From the NCBI GenBank assembly GCA_013151645.1, contig JAADHU010000013.1, forward strand, positions 1 to 64,000: 64,000 bases of DNA, written 5' to 3'. This stretch comes from Gammaproteobacteria bacterium. GTDB taxonomy: Bacteria > Pseudomonadota > Gammaproteobacteria > Steroidobacterales > Woeseiaceae. A program made the translations under genes and the position numbers. Under the pieces are notes generated by a model, which did no database searches, was not told the origin of the DNA, and saw only the letters and a list, made by a program, of their open reading frames with translations. This document shows, piece by piece, positions 17,526 through 25,491 of this stretch. The number at the start of each line of letters is the position of its first letter. The stretch's first letter is position 1.

Positions 17526-19128
17526 GAGGAGGCTCCGCCGCGCTTACGCTGACGGCGGGCATTGACCAGCCAGCCGGTTGCGGCCCCTGATCCATGATGA
17601 TCTCACGGTGTCCGCTCCAGGTGCTGACAATGGCCTCGGGCGTACCGATTCCCGCCGCGCGTGGATCGCCGCAGGGACCGAACCAGTGATTCTGCGGCGC
17701 ACCCGTGGTGCGGGCACGCATGCCACAATACGTCGTGCCGTTGACCGTAGCGCCCAGCACGCGCTGTTGAAACGCGTTGTCGGCGCTGACCACCGCCGCC
17801 GTCAGGTGGTGCGACAGCCGTTCCAGAATGCCGAGAACGGTGTCGATATCATCATCGGTGTATTCGGCCACAACCTGGAACGGGCCAAACAACTCGGTGG
17901 TGGCGAGGTGAAAATGTTCGCCCGCCAACGCACTCAATGGTACTTGCACCGCGGTTGCTTCCATCGCGCCGTAGCACGGTGGAATCGAATGCCCGCTCAG
18001 TTCCTGGCCACCAAACAGCAGTTTGGCGCCGGGGATCGCGCAAAGTGCGTCGATGTGCGCCCGCATCCGCTCGTTTGTCCAGCTCAGGACCGGTCCCAGC
18101 GTCAGATCGTCCAGTTTGCGTCCTGCGGCGAGTTCAGCGAGTTTAGGTAGCAGCGCCTCGCTCCAGTTTTTGTGCAGTAACAGCATACTCTGCGCGGAGC
18201 ATTTCTGGCCGGACGCGTTGTAGGCATCCTGGTCTGCCTGCCAGGCCACGTAGTCCAGCCAGGCGGGATCGTAGTCGGGTCCAATGACCTTCCAGTCAAA
18301 ACCGGCGTCTTCGAGTCGTACACAACCGTTGACAACGTTGGAAGTCAGCTCCGCGACGGCGCTCGAACCGGTGAACTGGACCAGTCGAATGTAATCCGTG
18401 GCAGACGCGACCAGTTCGCCCATCTTGACGCCTCGGCAGTGAATGAGGTCAATATCCGTGGCTGGCAGCCCGCATTCAATGAGCATGCGCAAGAACTGCT
18501 CGAAAACGACGCTGACCTTGGAGTCGGCTTTGGCCAGCGGGCGATTGCCCATGAAGAGCGCGCCGAGCGCCTGCAAGGCCGGGATTTCCAATGGAAAGTT
18601 AAACGGCGCCACCACGACGACGGCGCCGAATGGCCAGCGATAGCCGCGCGATTCCTGTCCGTTGTGGTCACCCGGATTGGAAAAGCCGCGGCCGAGAAAA
18701 CGTACGCCGTCGCCGGCAAAATTTTCGAGAAAAATCCGCGTTACGACCACTTCCCCCAGGGATTGTGCGCGGCTCTTCGGCATGACACGCTGAATCAGGC
18801 GGACAAAGTAGTCTTCGACTTCCGGCTGCGCGAGCAGCGCTGCGGCCCGGGCGCAGACACGGCCCAGCATCACATAGCGATCGGGATGGTGGAACGGATT
18901 GTGTAGCCCGTATTTCGGGCAGCCCCTGAGTCCTGCAATGAAGGGTTCCAGCTCCTGGGTCTCCGGTACCGCCAGGAATGGCTCGCCATTCATGGGGTCG
19001 GGTATATCGTCGCGCGTTTTGCCGCCGTCTGTCCACTCGCCCGCAAGCAGATTGCAGACAATACCGGGTTTCGTCGCGGTCATCCCGTCGAACGGGTCGA
19101 CAGTCGCAAATCCGGGTACCTTGGCCAT
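17518..19128 (-). CDS. Aldehyde dehydrogenase, P5C-dehydrogenase-like (ALDH12 type)
   Basis: 536 residues, start preceded by AGGAG. The nucleotide-binding segment is VVVVAPFNFPLEIPALQALG, the catalytic cysteine lies in SGQKCSAQSMLLLH, and the usual ELGGK motif is replaced by RLEDAGFDWKVIGPD. That replacement is diagnostic of the plant-type delta-1-pyrroline-5-carboxylate dehydrogenases (ALDH12) and their bacterial homologues, which oxidise P5C/glutamate semialdehyde to glutamate with NAD. It is the first gene of an overlapping three-gene operon with an aminotransferase and omega-amidase, so it may feed glutamate to the same pathway. Substrate assignment rests on motif likeness. Confidence 0.85.
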   Translation of the reverse strand: MAKVPGFATVDPFDGMTATKPGIVCNLLAGEWTDGGKTRDDIPDPMNGEPFLAVPETQELEPFIAGLRGCPKYGLHNPFHHPDRYVMLGRVCARAAALLAQPEVEDYFVRLIQRVMPKSRAQSLGEVVVTRIFLENFAGDGVRFLGRGFSNPGDHNGQESRGYRWPFGAVVVVAPFNFPLEIPALQALGALFMGNRPLAKADSKVSVVFEQFLRMLIECGLPATDIDLIHCRGVKMGELVASATDYIRLVQFTGSSAVAELTSNVVNGCVRLEDAGFDWKVIGPDYDPAWLDYVAWQADQDAYNASGQKCSAQSMLLLHKNWSEALLPKLAELAAGRKLDDLTLGPVLSWTNERMRAHIDALCAIPGAKLLFGGQELSGHSIPPCYGAMEATAVQVPLSALAGEHFHLATTELFGPFQVVAEYTDDDIDTVLGILERLSHHLTAAVVSADNAFQQRVLGATVNGTTYCGMRARTTGAPQNHWFGPCGDPRAAGIGTPEAIVSTWSGHREIIMDQGPQPAGWSMPAVSVSAAEPPHG

Positions 19129-19233
19129 TCGTGACTCCTGTTCGGCTTATTGAAAACGGGTGCATGATAACCCGAAGGTGCGGGTCTGTGGCATTTTGCG
19201 GGCACTCGCTGGACACACCGATGACGATTGCGA

Positions 19234-19262
19234 TTGAGTCTTTCGCAGGAGACAGCGATAAT
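19234..19262 (+). promoter_or_regulatory. Sigma70 promoter of ffs
   Basis: TTGAGT (19234-19239) and GATAAT (19257-19262) are separated by exactly 17 bases, and the predicted 4.5S RNA 5' end at 19270 lies 8 bases after the -10. The match of spacing and start is good support for the promoter and for the RNA end. Confidence 0.75.
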
Positions 19263-19269
19263 CGCCGCC

Positions 19270-19372
19270 GGTCCGCGTTGGCTTCCCCGCGACGATTAGC
19301 CGTGAACCCCGTCAGGCCCGGAAGGGAGCAGCGGCAGCGGTGAAGGGTGCCGGGGAGTAGCTGGCGCGGACC
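19270..19372 (+). ncRNA. ffs: Signal recognition particle 4.5S RNA
   Basis: About 103 nt. The universally conserved Ffh-binding loop is present (GTCAGGCCCGGAAGGGAGCAG around 19311-19331), followed by the matching strand with GGTGCCGGGGAGTAGCTGGC. The ends pair perfectly: GGTCCGCG at 19270-19277 with CGCGGACC at 19365-19372, and ACTTTTC follows the closing stem. It forms the SRP with Ffh for co-translational targeting of membrane proteins. The gene lies immediately upstream of dnaX, an arrangement common in Gammaproteobacteria. Confidence 0.95.
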
Positions 19373-19493
19373 ACTTTTCACCCGCTTGCGGTTGGACGGC
19401 GTTCTCGGGAGGGTCTTGTTCCGTGTGCGCCATTCGTTACACTGTCGGCTCTGATCGATAAGCAGCCGGCGCCGGCACGTCACGGATTCACCC

Positions 19494-21125
19494 ATGAGCT
19501 ACCTTGTTCTCGCCCGCAAATGGCGACCTAAAAACTTTGTCGAGACCGTCGGGCAGGAGCATGTCCTCAAAGCATTGACGAATGCGCTGGAAACCCAGCG
19601 CTTGCATCATGCCTACCTTTTTGCCGGCACCCGGGGTGTCGGCAAAACGACCATTGCGCGCATTCTCGCAAAGGCATTGAATTGCGAATCCGGTGTGACC
19701 GCCAGTCCCTGCGGCGAGTGTGGCGCTTGTCGTGAAATCAACGAAGGCCGGTTCGTCGACCTGATTGAAGTTGATGCGGCCTCGAAGACCAAGGTCGAAG
19801 ATACGCGGGAGCTGCTGGACAATGTTCAGTTTGCGCCGGCGGTTGGCCGTTACAAGGTCTATCTGATTGACGAAGTGCACATGCTGACCAAGCATTCGTT
19901 TAACGCATTGCTGAAGACGCTGGAAGAACCTCCGCCGCACGTGAAGTTCCTGCTTGCAACGACAGATCCGCAAAAACTACCGGTGACGGTATTGTCGCGT
20001 TGTCTGCAATTTAACCTGAAACGCCTGACACCCAAGTTGATTCGCGATCGTCTGCAATACATTTGCGGTGAGGAGGATATCGAGGCCGAGTCGGCCGCTT
20101 TGGCGATGATGGCCCGCGCCGCCGACGGCAGTATGCGGGATGCTCTGAGCTTGCTGGATCAGGCGATCGCTTTCTGCGGTGGCAACGTTGTCGAAGACGC
20201 TGTGGCCTCAATGCTCGGTACAATAGATCGGCAGCACGTGTCGCAATTGCTGAATTTCCTCGCTGACAGAGACGCTCCCGGCCTGATGGCGGCGATTGCC
20301 GAAGTCGATCAGCAATTCCCGGACTACGCTCAGTTGCTGGACGACATTGCGCGAATTCTGCAACGCATCGCGGTGTACCAGGTTGTCGGTCCGAGCGAGG
20401 TTGAGGAAGACCTGTCTGCGGAAGATTTGAGTCACTTCGCCGACGTCATTGCGGCGGAAGATGTGCAGCTTTTCTATCAGACGGCCATTCTCGGGCGGCG
20501 GGATTTGCATCTCGCACCGGACCCTCGAAGTGGAACCGAGATGACGTTGCTGCGCATGCTGGCCTTTCAACCCCCGCAAAGCGGCGAGCGCGCAGCCACG
20601 CCGGCCCGTATCCCGTCCGCGAGCGCCGCACCCGTACCGCAAACTAAAAAGTCGGCACCTGAGCCGGTGGTGGCGCCGCCGGCCATTTCGATACACGAAG
20701 AAAAAAAGGCACAACCGGTAGCCGAGGACGACTGGGCGGACCTGATCAAGACGCTCGGTCTTAGCGGCGCGACGAAATTGCTTGCGAACAATTGCGCCAT
20801 GCTGCGACGCGAGGGAAATATTATTTTCCTGGACCTCGATAGTCGTTCGGAGTCATTGCTCACACCGCAACGGCAGCAAGCGCTGGGTGAGGCGTTGTCG
20901 TCACATTTTGCGGAGACGTTGCGGGTCGATATTTCGCTGGGTCACGCGAAAAAGGAAACGCCGGTACAAGAAGAGGTGCGCCGCGGAGATGAAGCATTGC
21001 AGGCCGCGCGACAATCGCTCGAGTCGGACCCGAACGTGCAGACGCTGAAAGATATGTTCGGTGCAACTTTGAATACGGATTCTGTTCAAATCCTCAATGA
21101 ACAGTCGTCAGGAAGTCAGGAGTAA
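19494..21125 (+). CDS. dnaX: DNA polymerase III subunits gamma/tau
   Basis: 543 residues. The clamp-loader ATPase occupies about 1-360: Walker A in FAGTRGVGKTTIARI, the zinc-binding cysteines in CESGVTASPCGECGAC, Walker B in VYLIDEVHMLTKHSFNALLKTLEEPP and the SRC box in TVLSRCLQFNL. A proline/alanine linker and a C-terminal tau domain that contacts the polymerase follow. The codons at 20702-20708 read A AAA AAG; a -1 slip there would add 18 codons and stop at TAG 20762-20764, giving a 423-residue gamma form as in E. coli. It is followed 3 bases later by ybaB and then recR in one operon. Confidence 0.97.
   Translation: MSYLVLARKWRPKNFVETVGQEHVLKALTNALETQRLHHAYLFAGTRGVGKTTIARILAKALNCESGVTASPCGECGACREINEGRFVDLIEVDAASKTKVEDTRELLDNVQFAPAVGRYKVYLIDEVHMLTKHSFNALLKTLEEPPPHVKFLLATTDPQKLPVTVLSRCLQFNLKRLTPKLIRDRLQYICGEEDIEAESAALAMMARAADGSMRDALSLLDQAIAFCGGNVVEDAVASMLGTIDRQHVSQLLNFLADRDAPGLMAAIAEVDQQFPDYAQLLDDIARILQRIAVYQVVGPSEVEEDLSAEDLSHFADVIAAEDVQLFYQTAILGRRDLHLAPDPRSGTEMTLLRMLAFQPPQSGERAATPARIPSASAAPVPQTKKSAPEPVVAPPAISIHEEKKAQPVAEDDWADLIKTLGLSGATKLLANNCAMLRREGNIIFLDLDSRSESLLTPQRQQALGEALSSHFAETLRVDISLGHAKKETPVQEEVRRGDEALQAARQSLESDPNVQTLKDMFGATLNTDSVQILNEQSSGSQE
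20702..20708 (+). promoter_or_regulatory. Candidate -1 frameshift (or transcript slippage) site in dnaX
   Basis: The heptamer A AAA AAG is in the correct phase (codons 404 AAA and 405 AAG) and is part of a run of seven A. The -1 frame stops after 18 codons at 20762. E. coli uses the same heptamer in dnaX to make gamma. I see no clear upstream Shine-Dalgarno-like stimulator and only a weak downstream hairpin (CCGGT with ACTGG around 20717-20738), so the efficiency is unknown. Confidence 0.6.
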
Positions 21126-21128
21126 ACG

Positions 21129-21452
21129 ATGAAAGGTGGTATTGGCCAGCTCATGAAGCAGGCTCAGAAAATGCAGGCTGATATGCAAAAGGCGCAGGAG
21201 GAAATGTCCAGCATTACGGTAACGGGCGAGTCCGGTGGCGGCATGGTCAGTTTAACGATGAGTTGTAAACATGACGTGAGGGAACTCAATATCGATGATG
21301 TGCTGTTAAGCGACGACAAGGATATGCTGGAGGATCTGATCGTCGCCGCTTTCAATGACGCCGTGCGACGAGTCGAGCAAACCGTGCAGGAGAAATTTTC
21401 CGGCATGGCTTCGGGCTTGAGTTTACCGCCGGGAATGAAGCTGCCGTTCTAG
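21129..21452 (+). CDS. ybaB: YbaB/EbfC nucleoid-associated protein
   Basis: 107 residues, matching the family length. A helical N-terminus rich in Met, Gln and Lys ([19 protein letters not shown]) leads into a strand pair containing [25 protein letters not shown], then the C-terminal helix and [10 protein letters not shown] tail. The dimeric protein binds DNA with weak specificity and compacts it. It is the middle gene of dnaX-ybaB-recR, a conserved trio linked to recombination and replication. Confidence 0.95.
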   Translation: MKGGIGQLMKQAQKMQADMQKAQEEMSSITVTGESGGGMVSLTMSCKHDVRELNIDDVLLSDDKDMLEDLIVAAFNDAVRRVEQTVQEKFSGMASGLSLPPGMKLPF

Positions 21453-21465
21453 GGGATTGATCGAC

Positions 21466-22065
21466 GTGTCCTATTCTCCTTTGTTAATCCGGCTGATCGA
21501 CACTTTGCGCTGCATGCCGGGCGTCGGTCAAAAGTCAGCGCAACGCATCGCATTCCATCTGTTGGAGCGGGATCGAACCGGCGCTGAACAATTGTCGCAG
21601 GCATTGGCAGAGGCCGCTTCGGGTATTGGTCATTGCGAACGTTGTCGAATGTTCAGCGAACACAAGTTATGCAATATTTGTTCGGCAAGCAGCCGGGACG
21701 GAGCGCAGGTTTGCGTGGTTGAATCGCCGGCGGATGTCATGGCCGTTGAGGACGCAACCGGATTTCGGGGCCAATACTTTGTCTTGATGGGGCATTTGTC
21801 GCCACTGGATGGAATCGGTCCGCAAGAACTGGGGCTTGAGCTTCTGGAAGAAAGGCTGCGCAAAGAGAATGTGCAGGAACTGATTATCGCGACCAATCCG
21901 ACGGTCGAAGGAGACGCAACGGCGCACTGTCTCGCGGACCTGGCCGCAAAGCACAATATCGTGGCGAGCCGCATCGCGCATGGCGTACCCTTGGGCGGCG
22001 AACTGGAGTACGTCGATGGTGGCACGTTATCGCATGCATTTTTCGGTCGTCGTGTGGTGGATTAG
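21466..22065 (+). CDS. recR: Recombination mediator RecR
   Basis: 199 residues from a GTG at 21466 ([25 protein letters not shown]), preceded by AGGGG at a good distance; a TTG nine bases upstream is less likely. The helix-hairpin-helix [17 protein letters not shown] is followed by the C4 zinc finger ([16 protein letters not shown]) and the Toprim domain ([27 protein letters not shown]). It works with RecO and RecF to load RecA at gaps. The start lies 13 bases after the ybaB stop. Confidence 0.96.
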   Translation: MSYSPLLIRLIDTLRCMPGVGQKSAQRIAFHLLERDRTGAEQLSQALAEAASGIGHCERCRMFSEHKLCNICSASSRDGAQVCVVESPADVMAVEDATGFRGQYFVLMGHLSPLDGIGPQELGLELLEERLRKENVQELIIATNPTVEGDATAHCLADLAAKHNIVASRIAHGVPLGGELEYVDGGTLSHAFFGRRVVD

Positions 22066-22085
22066 TACGAATAAGTGAGGTGCGT

Positions 22086-22436
22086 ATGGCCGATGCAGAC
22101 TGTTTGTTTTGTAAGATTTCCTCCGGCGAAATTGCCGCTGATCGGGTATTTGAAAACGACAGTGTTGTCGCTTTTCGGGACATAAATCCGCAGGCGCCGA
22201 CGCACGTACTGATCATTCCTCGCCGGCACGTAGCGACCATCAATGACCTGACTGACGGCGAAAGCGGCGATATCAACCTGCTTTTTGAGGCCGCAGCCAT
22301 AATCGCCCGGACAGAAGGGATTGCCGAGGATGGTTACCGGGTAACGATGAATTGCAATGCGGCGGCAGGGCAGACCGTTTTCCACCTCCACTTGCACTTG
22401 CTGGGTGGTCGTCAAATGACCTGGCCGCCGGGCTAG
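22086..22436 (+). CDS. HIT-family nucleotide hydrolase (HinT-like)
   Basis: 116 residues from MADADCLFCKISSGEIAAD; the ATG at 22086 is preferred over the in-frame GTG two codons earlier because AGTGAGGTGC provides a ribosome site. CLFCKI near the start and FHLHLHLLGGRQM at the end (the HxHxHxx triad) define the PKCI/HinT branch, which cleaves adenosine phosphoramidates. It follows recR by 20 bases and is probably the last gene of the dnaX operon; the rsgA gene converges 6 bases later. Confidence 0.93.
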   Translation: MADADCLFCKISSGEIAADRVFENDSVVAFRDINPQAPTHVLIIPRRHVATINDLTDGESGDINLLFEAAAIIARTEGIAEDGYRVTMNCNAAAGQTVFHLHLHLLGGRQMTWPPG

Positions 22437-22442
22437 GGCAGA

Positions 22443-23351
22443 CTACGCGCGTCGCGTCTGCACCAGGTCATCAGTCAACCGGTACAGGCGCTTGTAGCTT
22501 TCATAACGGCGCGCGCTGATCTCACGGGATTCCACGGCTTCTTTGACGGCGCAATGCGGTTCGCGAAGATGCCGGCAATTGGCGAATCGGCAATACTGCC
22601 CGACGAGCGATATTTCTTTGAAACCGGTTACTACCTTCTCGATGGAATCGATGGCCGGTGCGTAATCTCTTACGCCGGGCGAGTCGATGACCGCGCCGCC
22701 GCCGGGTAAACTCAACATTGAGGAATTGACGGTCGTATGCCGGCCTTCGCCGCTGGCCGACGAAACCTCTGCGACGCGTTGGCTGGAGTCGTTCGTTAAT
22801 CGATTGATAATACTCGACTTTCCGACACCGGACTGGCCGACAAAAATACCAGTTTCTCCCTTGAGGAGGGTTGCGATCGCGGCCAGGTTGGTGCCGGTTT
22901 GAGCGCTCGATTCGATCGTGGGATAGCCGATTTGACGATACTCCTCGAGGATCTCCTGCAATGCGTCCACATCGCGCACCAGATCGACTTTGTTGTAGAC
23001 GACAGCCGAGCGGATGGCCATTATTTCCGCGGCACAGAGATAGCGATCCACAATAAACCAATCCGGCCGGGGTGGGTCCGCCGCGACCGCGATCAGCAGT
23101 GTTAGATTGGCGGCCAGAATTTCGGTCTCGCCGCGCATGTTCGGTCGTGCCAATCGATTCCGGCGGGGCAAAACAGCGGTGATCAGCCACTCACGTTCAT
23201 TTCGTAGTGGTTCGACCGTAATCTCATCGCCACAAACCGGCCGGAGTCGTCGGCCTTTAACCCGCGCAGACACCTCTGAACCATCCGCCAAACGAACGTT
23301 CATGCGGCCTCGAAACGTCGCGGTGACCAATGCTTTGACCGCGTCGCTCAT
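22443..23351 (-). CDS. rsgA: Ribosome small-subunit biogenesis GTPase RsgA
   Basis: 302 residues from MSDAVKALVTATFRGRMNVRLADG; the frame extends upstream, but that part overlaps the orn promoter region. An OB-fold N-terminus (VRLADGSEVSARVKGR) precedes a circularly permuted GTPase with the motifs in the order VVYNKVDLV, GQSGVGKSSIIN and VIDSPGVRDY. The C-terminal zinc site is CRFANCRHLREPHC. It assists late maturation of the 30S subunit in the cytosol. It is divergent from orn, as in E. coli. Confidence 0.96.
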   Translation of the reverse strand: MSDAVKALVTATFRGRMNVRLADGSEVSARVKGRRLRPVCGDEITVEPLRNEREWLITAVLPRRNRLARPNMRGETEILAANLTLLIAVAADPPRPDWFIVDRYLCAAEIMAIRSAVVYNKVDLVRDVDALQEILEEYRQIGYPTIESSAQTGTNLAAIATLLKGETGIFVGQSGVGKSSIINRLTNDSSQRVAEVSSASGEGRHTTVNSSMLSLPGGGAVIDSPGVRDYAPAIDSIEKVVTGFKEISLVGQYCRFANCRHLREPHCAVKEAVESREISARRYESYKRLYRLTDDLVQTRRA

Positions 23352-23496
23352 CGTCGTCTTGCGAACGGCTGTGTGATGATGACTACCATGCGACGAAGTA
23401 TGCCGGTACTGAGGAGGTCGTGCATCATCGCTCGCTGCTACACTAGACAAAAGGCAGAATATTCGGCCAACAGGCCGCAGCGCAATTGAGGGAAAC

Positions 23497-24078
23497 ATGG
23501 CAGAACAAAAGCAATCGACAAAAAGCGGGAATTTGATCTGGATTGATCTCGAAATGACGGGGCTCGACACTGTCAGCGACCAGATTATCGAAATTGCCAC
23601 TGTAGTGACAGACATCCACCTCACCGAAGTTGTCGAGGGCCCGGTGCTGGCTATTCATCAATCCGCGGAAACGATGCGCGAAATGGACGACTGGAATACG
23701 CGCCAGCACGGTGAGTCCGGCCTGACAGAGCGGGTGCTATCGAGCCGGGTGAGCGTGCAGGAGGCGGAGCGACAAACGCTGGAATGCCTCGAAAAATACG
23801 TAGAGCAGGGCGCGTCGCCGATGTGCGGCAACAGTATTTGCCAGGACCGGCGATTCCTCGCGCGGCAAATGCCTCGACTCGAGGCGTTTTTCCACTACCG
23901 CAATCTCGATGTCACGACGTTGAAAATTCTGGCGCAGTACTGGGCGCCAAATGTTCTGAAATCGCTCAACAAGGCGTCGAGTCATCGAGCGCTGGATGAC
24001 ATTCGCGATTCGATCGCGGAGCTTGCGCACTATCGGCAGCATCTGCTGGATCAGGACGCAATCGGGGCGAGCCAGTGA
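23497..24078 (+). CDS. orn: Oligoribonuclease
   Basis: 193 residues, a DEDDh 3'-5' exonuclease. The motifs are [11 protein letters not shown] (Asp, Glu), [21 protein letters not shown] (Asp) and [17 protein letters not shown] (His, Asp). It degrades 2-5 nt RNAs and pGpG, and so affects cyclic-di-GMP turnover. It overlaps the next gene by 4 bases (GTGA) and is therefore likely translationally coupled to it. Confidence 0.97.
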   Translation: MAEQKQSTKSGNLIWIDLEMTGLDTVSDQIIEIATVVTDIHLTEVVEGPVLAIHQSAETMREMDDWNTRQHGESGLTERVLSSRVSVQEAERQTLECLEKYVEQGASPMCGNSICQDRRFLARQMPRLEAFFHYRNLDVTTLKILAQYWAPNVLKSLNKASSHRALDDIRDSIAELAHYRQHLLDQDAIGASQ

Positions 24079-24680
24079 GCGACAAACCCAGTGCGCCGGC
24101 GACTGAGCGGAATCGCGAGGCGATTCTTGAAGTGCTTGCTGATGAGCTCCGCGATCACACGGCGGTACTGGAAATCGGCTCGGGCACAGGCCAGCACGCG
24201 GTGTATTTCGCGGACCATCTGCGCAACCTCACATGGCAGACCAGTGACCGCAAACAAAACCACGTCGGCATCGAGGCCTGGATCGAGTCCGCGAACGTCG
24301 CCAACGTCCGGCGTCCGCTGGAACTCGACGTTGAGGCGCCGCCAAAACTGGATGCGTCATACGATGCGGTGTTCTCGGCAAACACGGCGCATATCATGAG
24401 TATGCACGCCGTCGAATGCATGTTTGCGCTGGTCGGGCAACTGCTGCCGGCCGCCGGCAAGTTTTGCCTGTACGGACCGTTCAATCGAGACGGCGAGTTC
24501 ACCAGTGAAAGCAACGAGACATTCGATGCGTCATTGCGGAGTCAGGACCCGTCGATGGGAATCCGCAATCTTGAAGACCTGGAATCGCTTGCAGAAACCG
24601 CAGGGATGCAACGCAGCAGCCTGCACGCAATGCCGGCCAACAATTTTATCGTCGTCTGGCGTCGCGCTGACAGCCTTTGA
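24075..24680 (+). CDS. DUF938 SAM-dependent methyltransferase-like protein
   Basis: 201 residues from a GTG that overlaps the orn stop. The SAM-binding motif I is [19 protein letters not shown] and motif II/III includes [19 protein letters not shown], both characteristic of the DUF938 family. [11 protein letters not shown] at the N-terminus is typical. The substrate is unknown; the family has about 200 residues and is widespread in Proteobacteria. The C-terminal [10 protein letters not shown] is a family ending. Confidence 0.9.
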   Translation: MSDKPSAPATERNREAILEVLADELRDHTAVLEIGSGTGQHAVYFADHLRNLTWQTSDRKQNHVGIEAWIESANVANVRRPLELDVEAPPKLDASYDAVFSANTAHIMSMHAVECMFALVGQLLPAAGKFCLYGPFNRDGEFTSESNETFDASLRSQDPSMGIRNLEDLESLAETAGMQRSSLHAMPANNFIVVWRRADSL

Positions 24681-24770
24681 GTATCCGCACCAGCGCAATG
24701 CCTGCAGTGCTGGAAAGAGCAACATGCATGGCATATAGTTGCCGCATTCAGGTTCGGGCGATTTGAATTA

Positions 24771-25457
24771 ATGATGATGCAATTTTCTAAGCAGACTTGT
24801 CGTTTGCTGGGACTCGGTCTTTTCCTGTCCGCTGGTCTTGCGACAGCCGAGTCAGTTTGGGTGAGCGACCAGTTCGAAGTCATGTTACGGAGCGGACCCG
24901 CCACGTCGAACGCGATCGAGCGGATGCTCACCAGTGGTACTCAGCTGGAGGTTCTGGAACAGGACCGGGATAGCGGCTATTCCCGTGTGCAAACTCAGGC
25001 GGGAACCGAAGGATGGGTGCTGACGCGCTATCTGATGCAAGAGCCCAGTGCGCGGGAGCAGCTGGCGACATTGAGCAGTCAGTTATCCAGTGCCAGCGAA
25101 CGCGGCTCGTCGATGGGCGCTCAATTGGATGCTATTCGCCGCGAACAACAGAACGCGGCCAGCCAGATTCAGACGCTTGAACGTGAAAAGGCCGAGCTGG
25201 AAGCGGAGCTTGCGAAAATCAAGCGAACGGCGGCCAATGTTCTTGCGATCGACAGGCAAAATGAAACGATGCAACAACGACTGACCGCGTTTGAAATTCA
25301 GGTTGGCGCGCTTGAGAAGGAGAACGAGGAACTTGCGAGCAAAACCACTCGCAACTGGTTTATGGTGGGCGCCGTGGTCTTGTTCATCGGAGTGCTGCTG
25401 GGATTGATTCTGCCGCGAATGCGCTGGCAGAAACGCTCACGCTACGACAGCTTCTAG
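24771..25457 (+). CDS. SH3-domain membrane protein (YgiM-like)
   Basis: 228 residues. A signal peptide (LLGLGLFLSAGLATA) is followed by a bacterial SH3 domain at about 28-90 (VSDQFEVMLRSGPATSN, GWVLTRYLM), a coiled coil at about 95-185 (TLEREKAELEAELAKIKR) and a C-terminal membrane helix at about 194-214, then a short basic tail. This order matches the TIGR04211/YgiM family, anchored in the inner membrane with the SH3 domain in the periplasm, where it may recognise peptidoglycan. Three tandem ATG codons make the exact start ambiguous. Confidence 0.9.
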   Translation: MMMQFSKQTCRLLGLGLFLSAGLATAESVWVSDQFEVMLRSGPATSNAIERMLTSGTQLEVLEQDRDSGYSRVQTQAGTEGWVLTRYLMQEPSAREQLATLSSQLSSASERGSSMGAQLDAIRREQQNAASQIQTLEREKAELEAELAKIKRTAANVLAIDRQNETMQQRLTAFEIQVGALEKENEELASKTTRNWFMVGAVVLFIGVLLGLILPRMRWQKRSRYDSF

Positions 25458-25491
25458 TGCCGACCAATCAAAGAGACGAAATTCTTCGCGC

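Noticed and set aside
18668-19495. 275-codon minus-strand frame across the ALDH start and ffs
   Set aside because: It overlaps the ALDH gene out of frame and runs through the 4.5S RNA gene; sequence is low-complexity Arg-rich.
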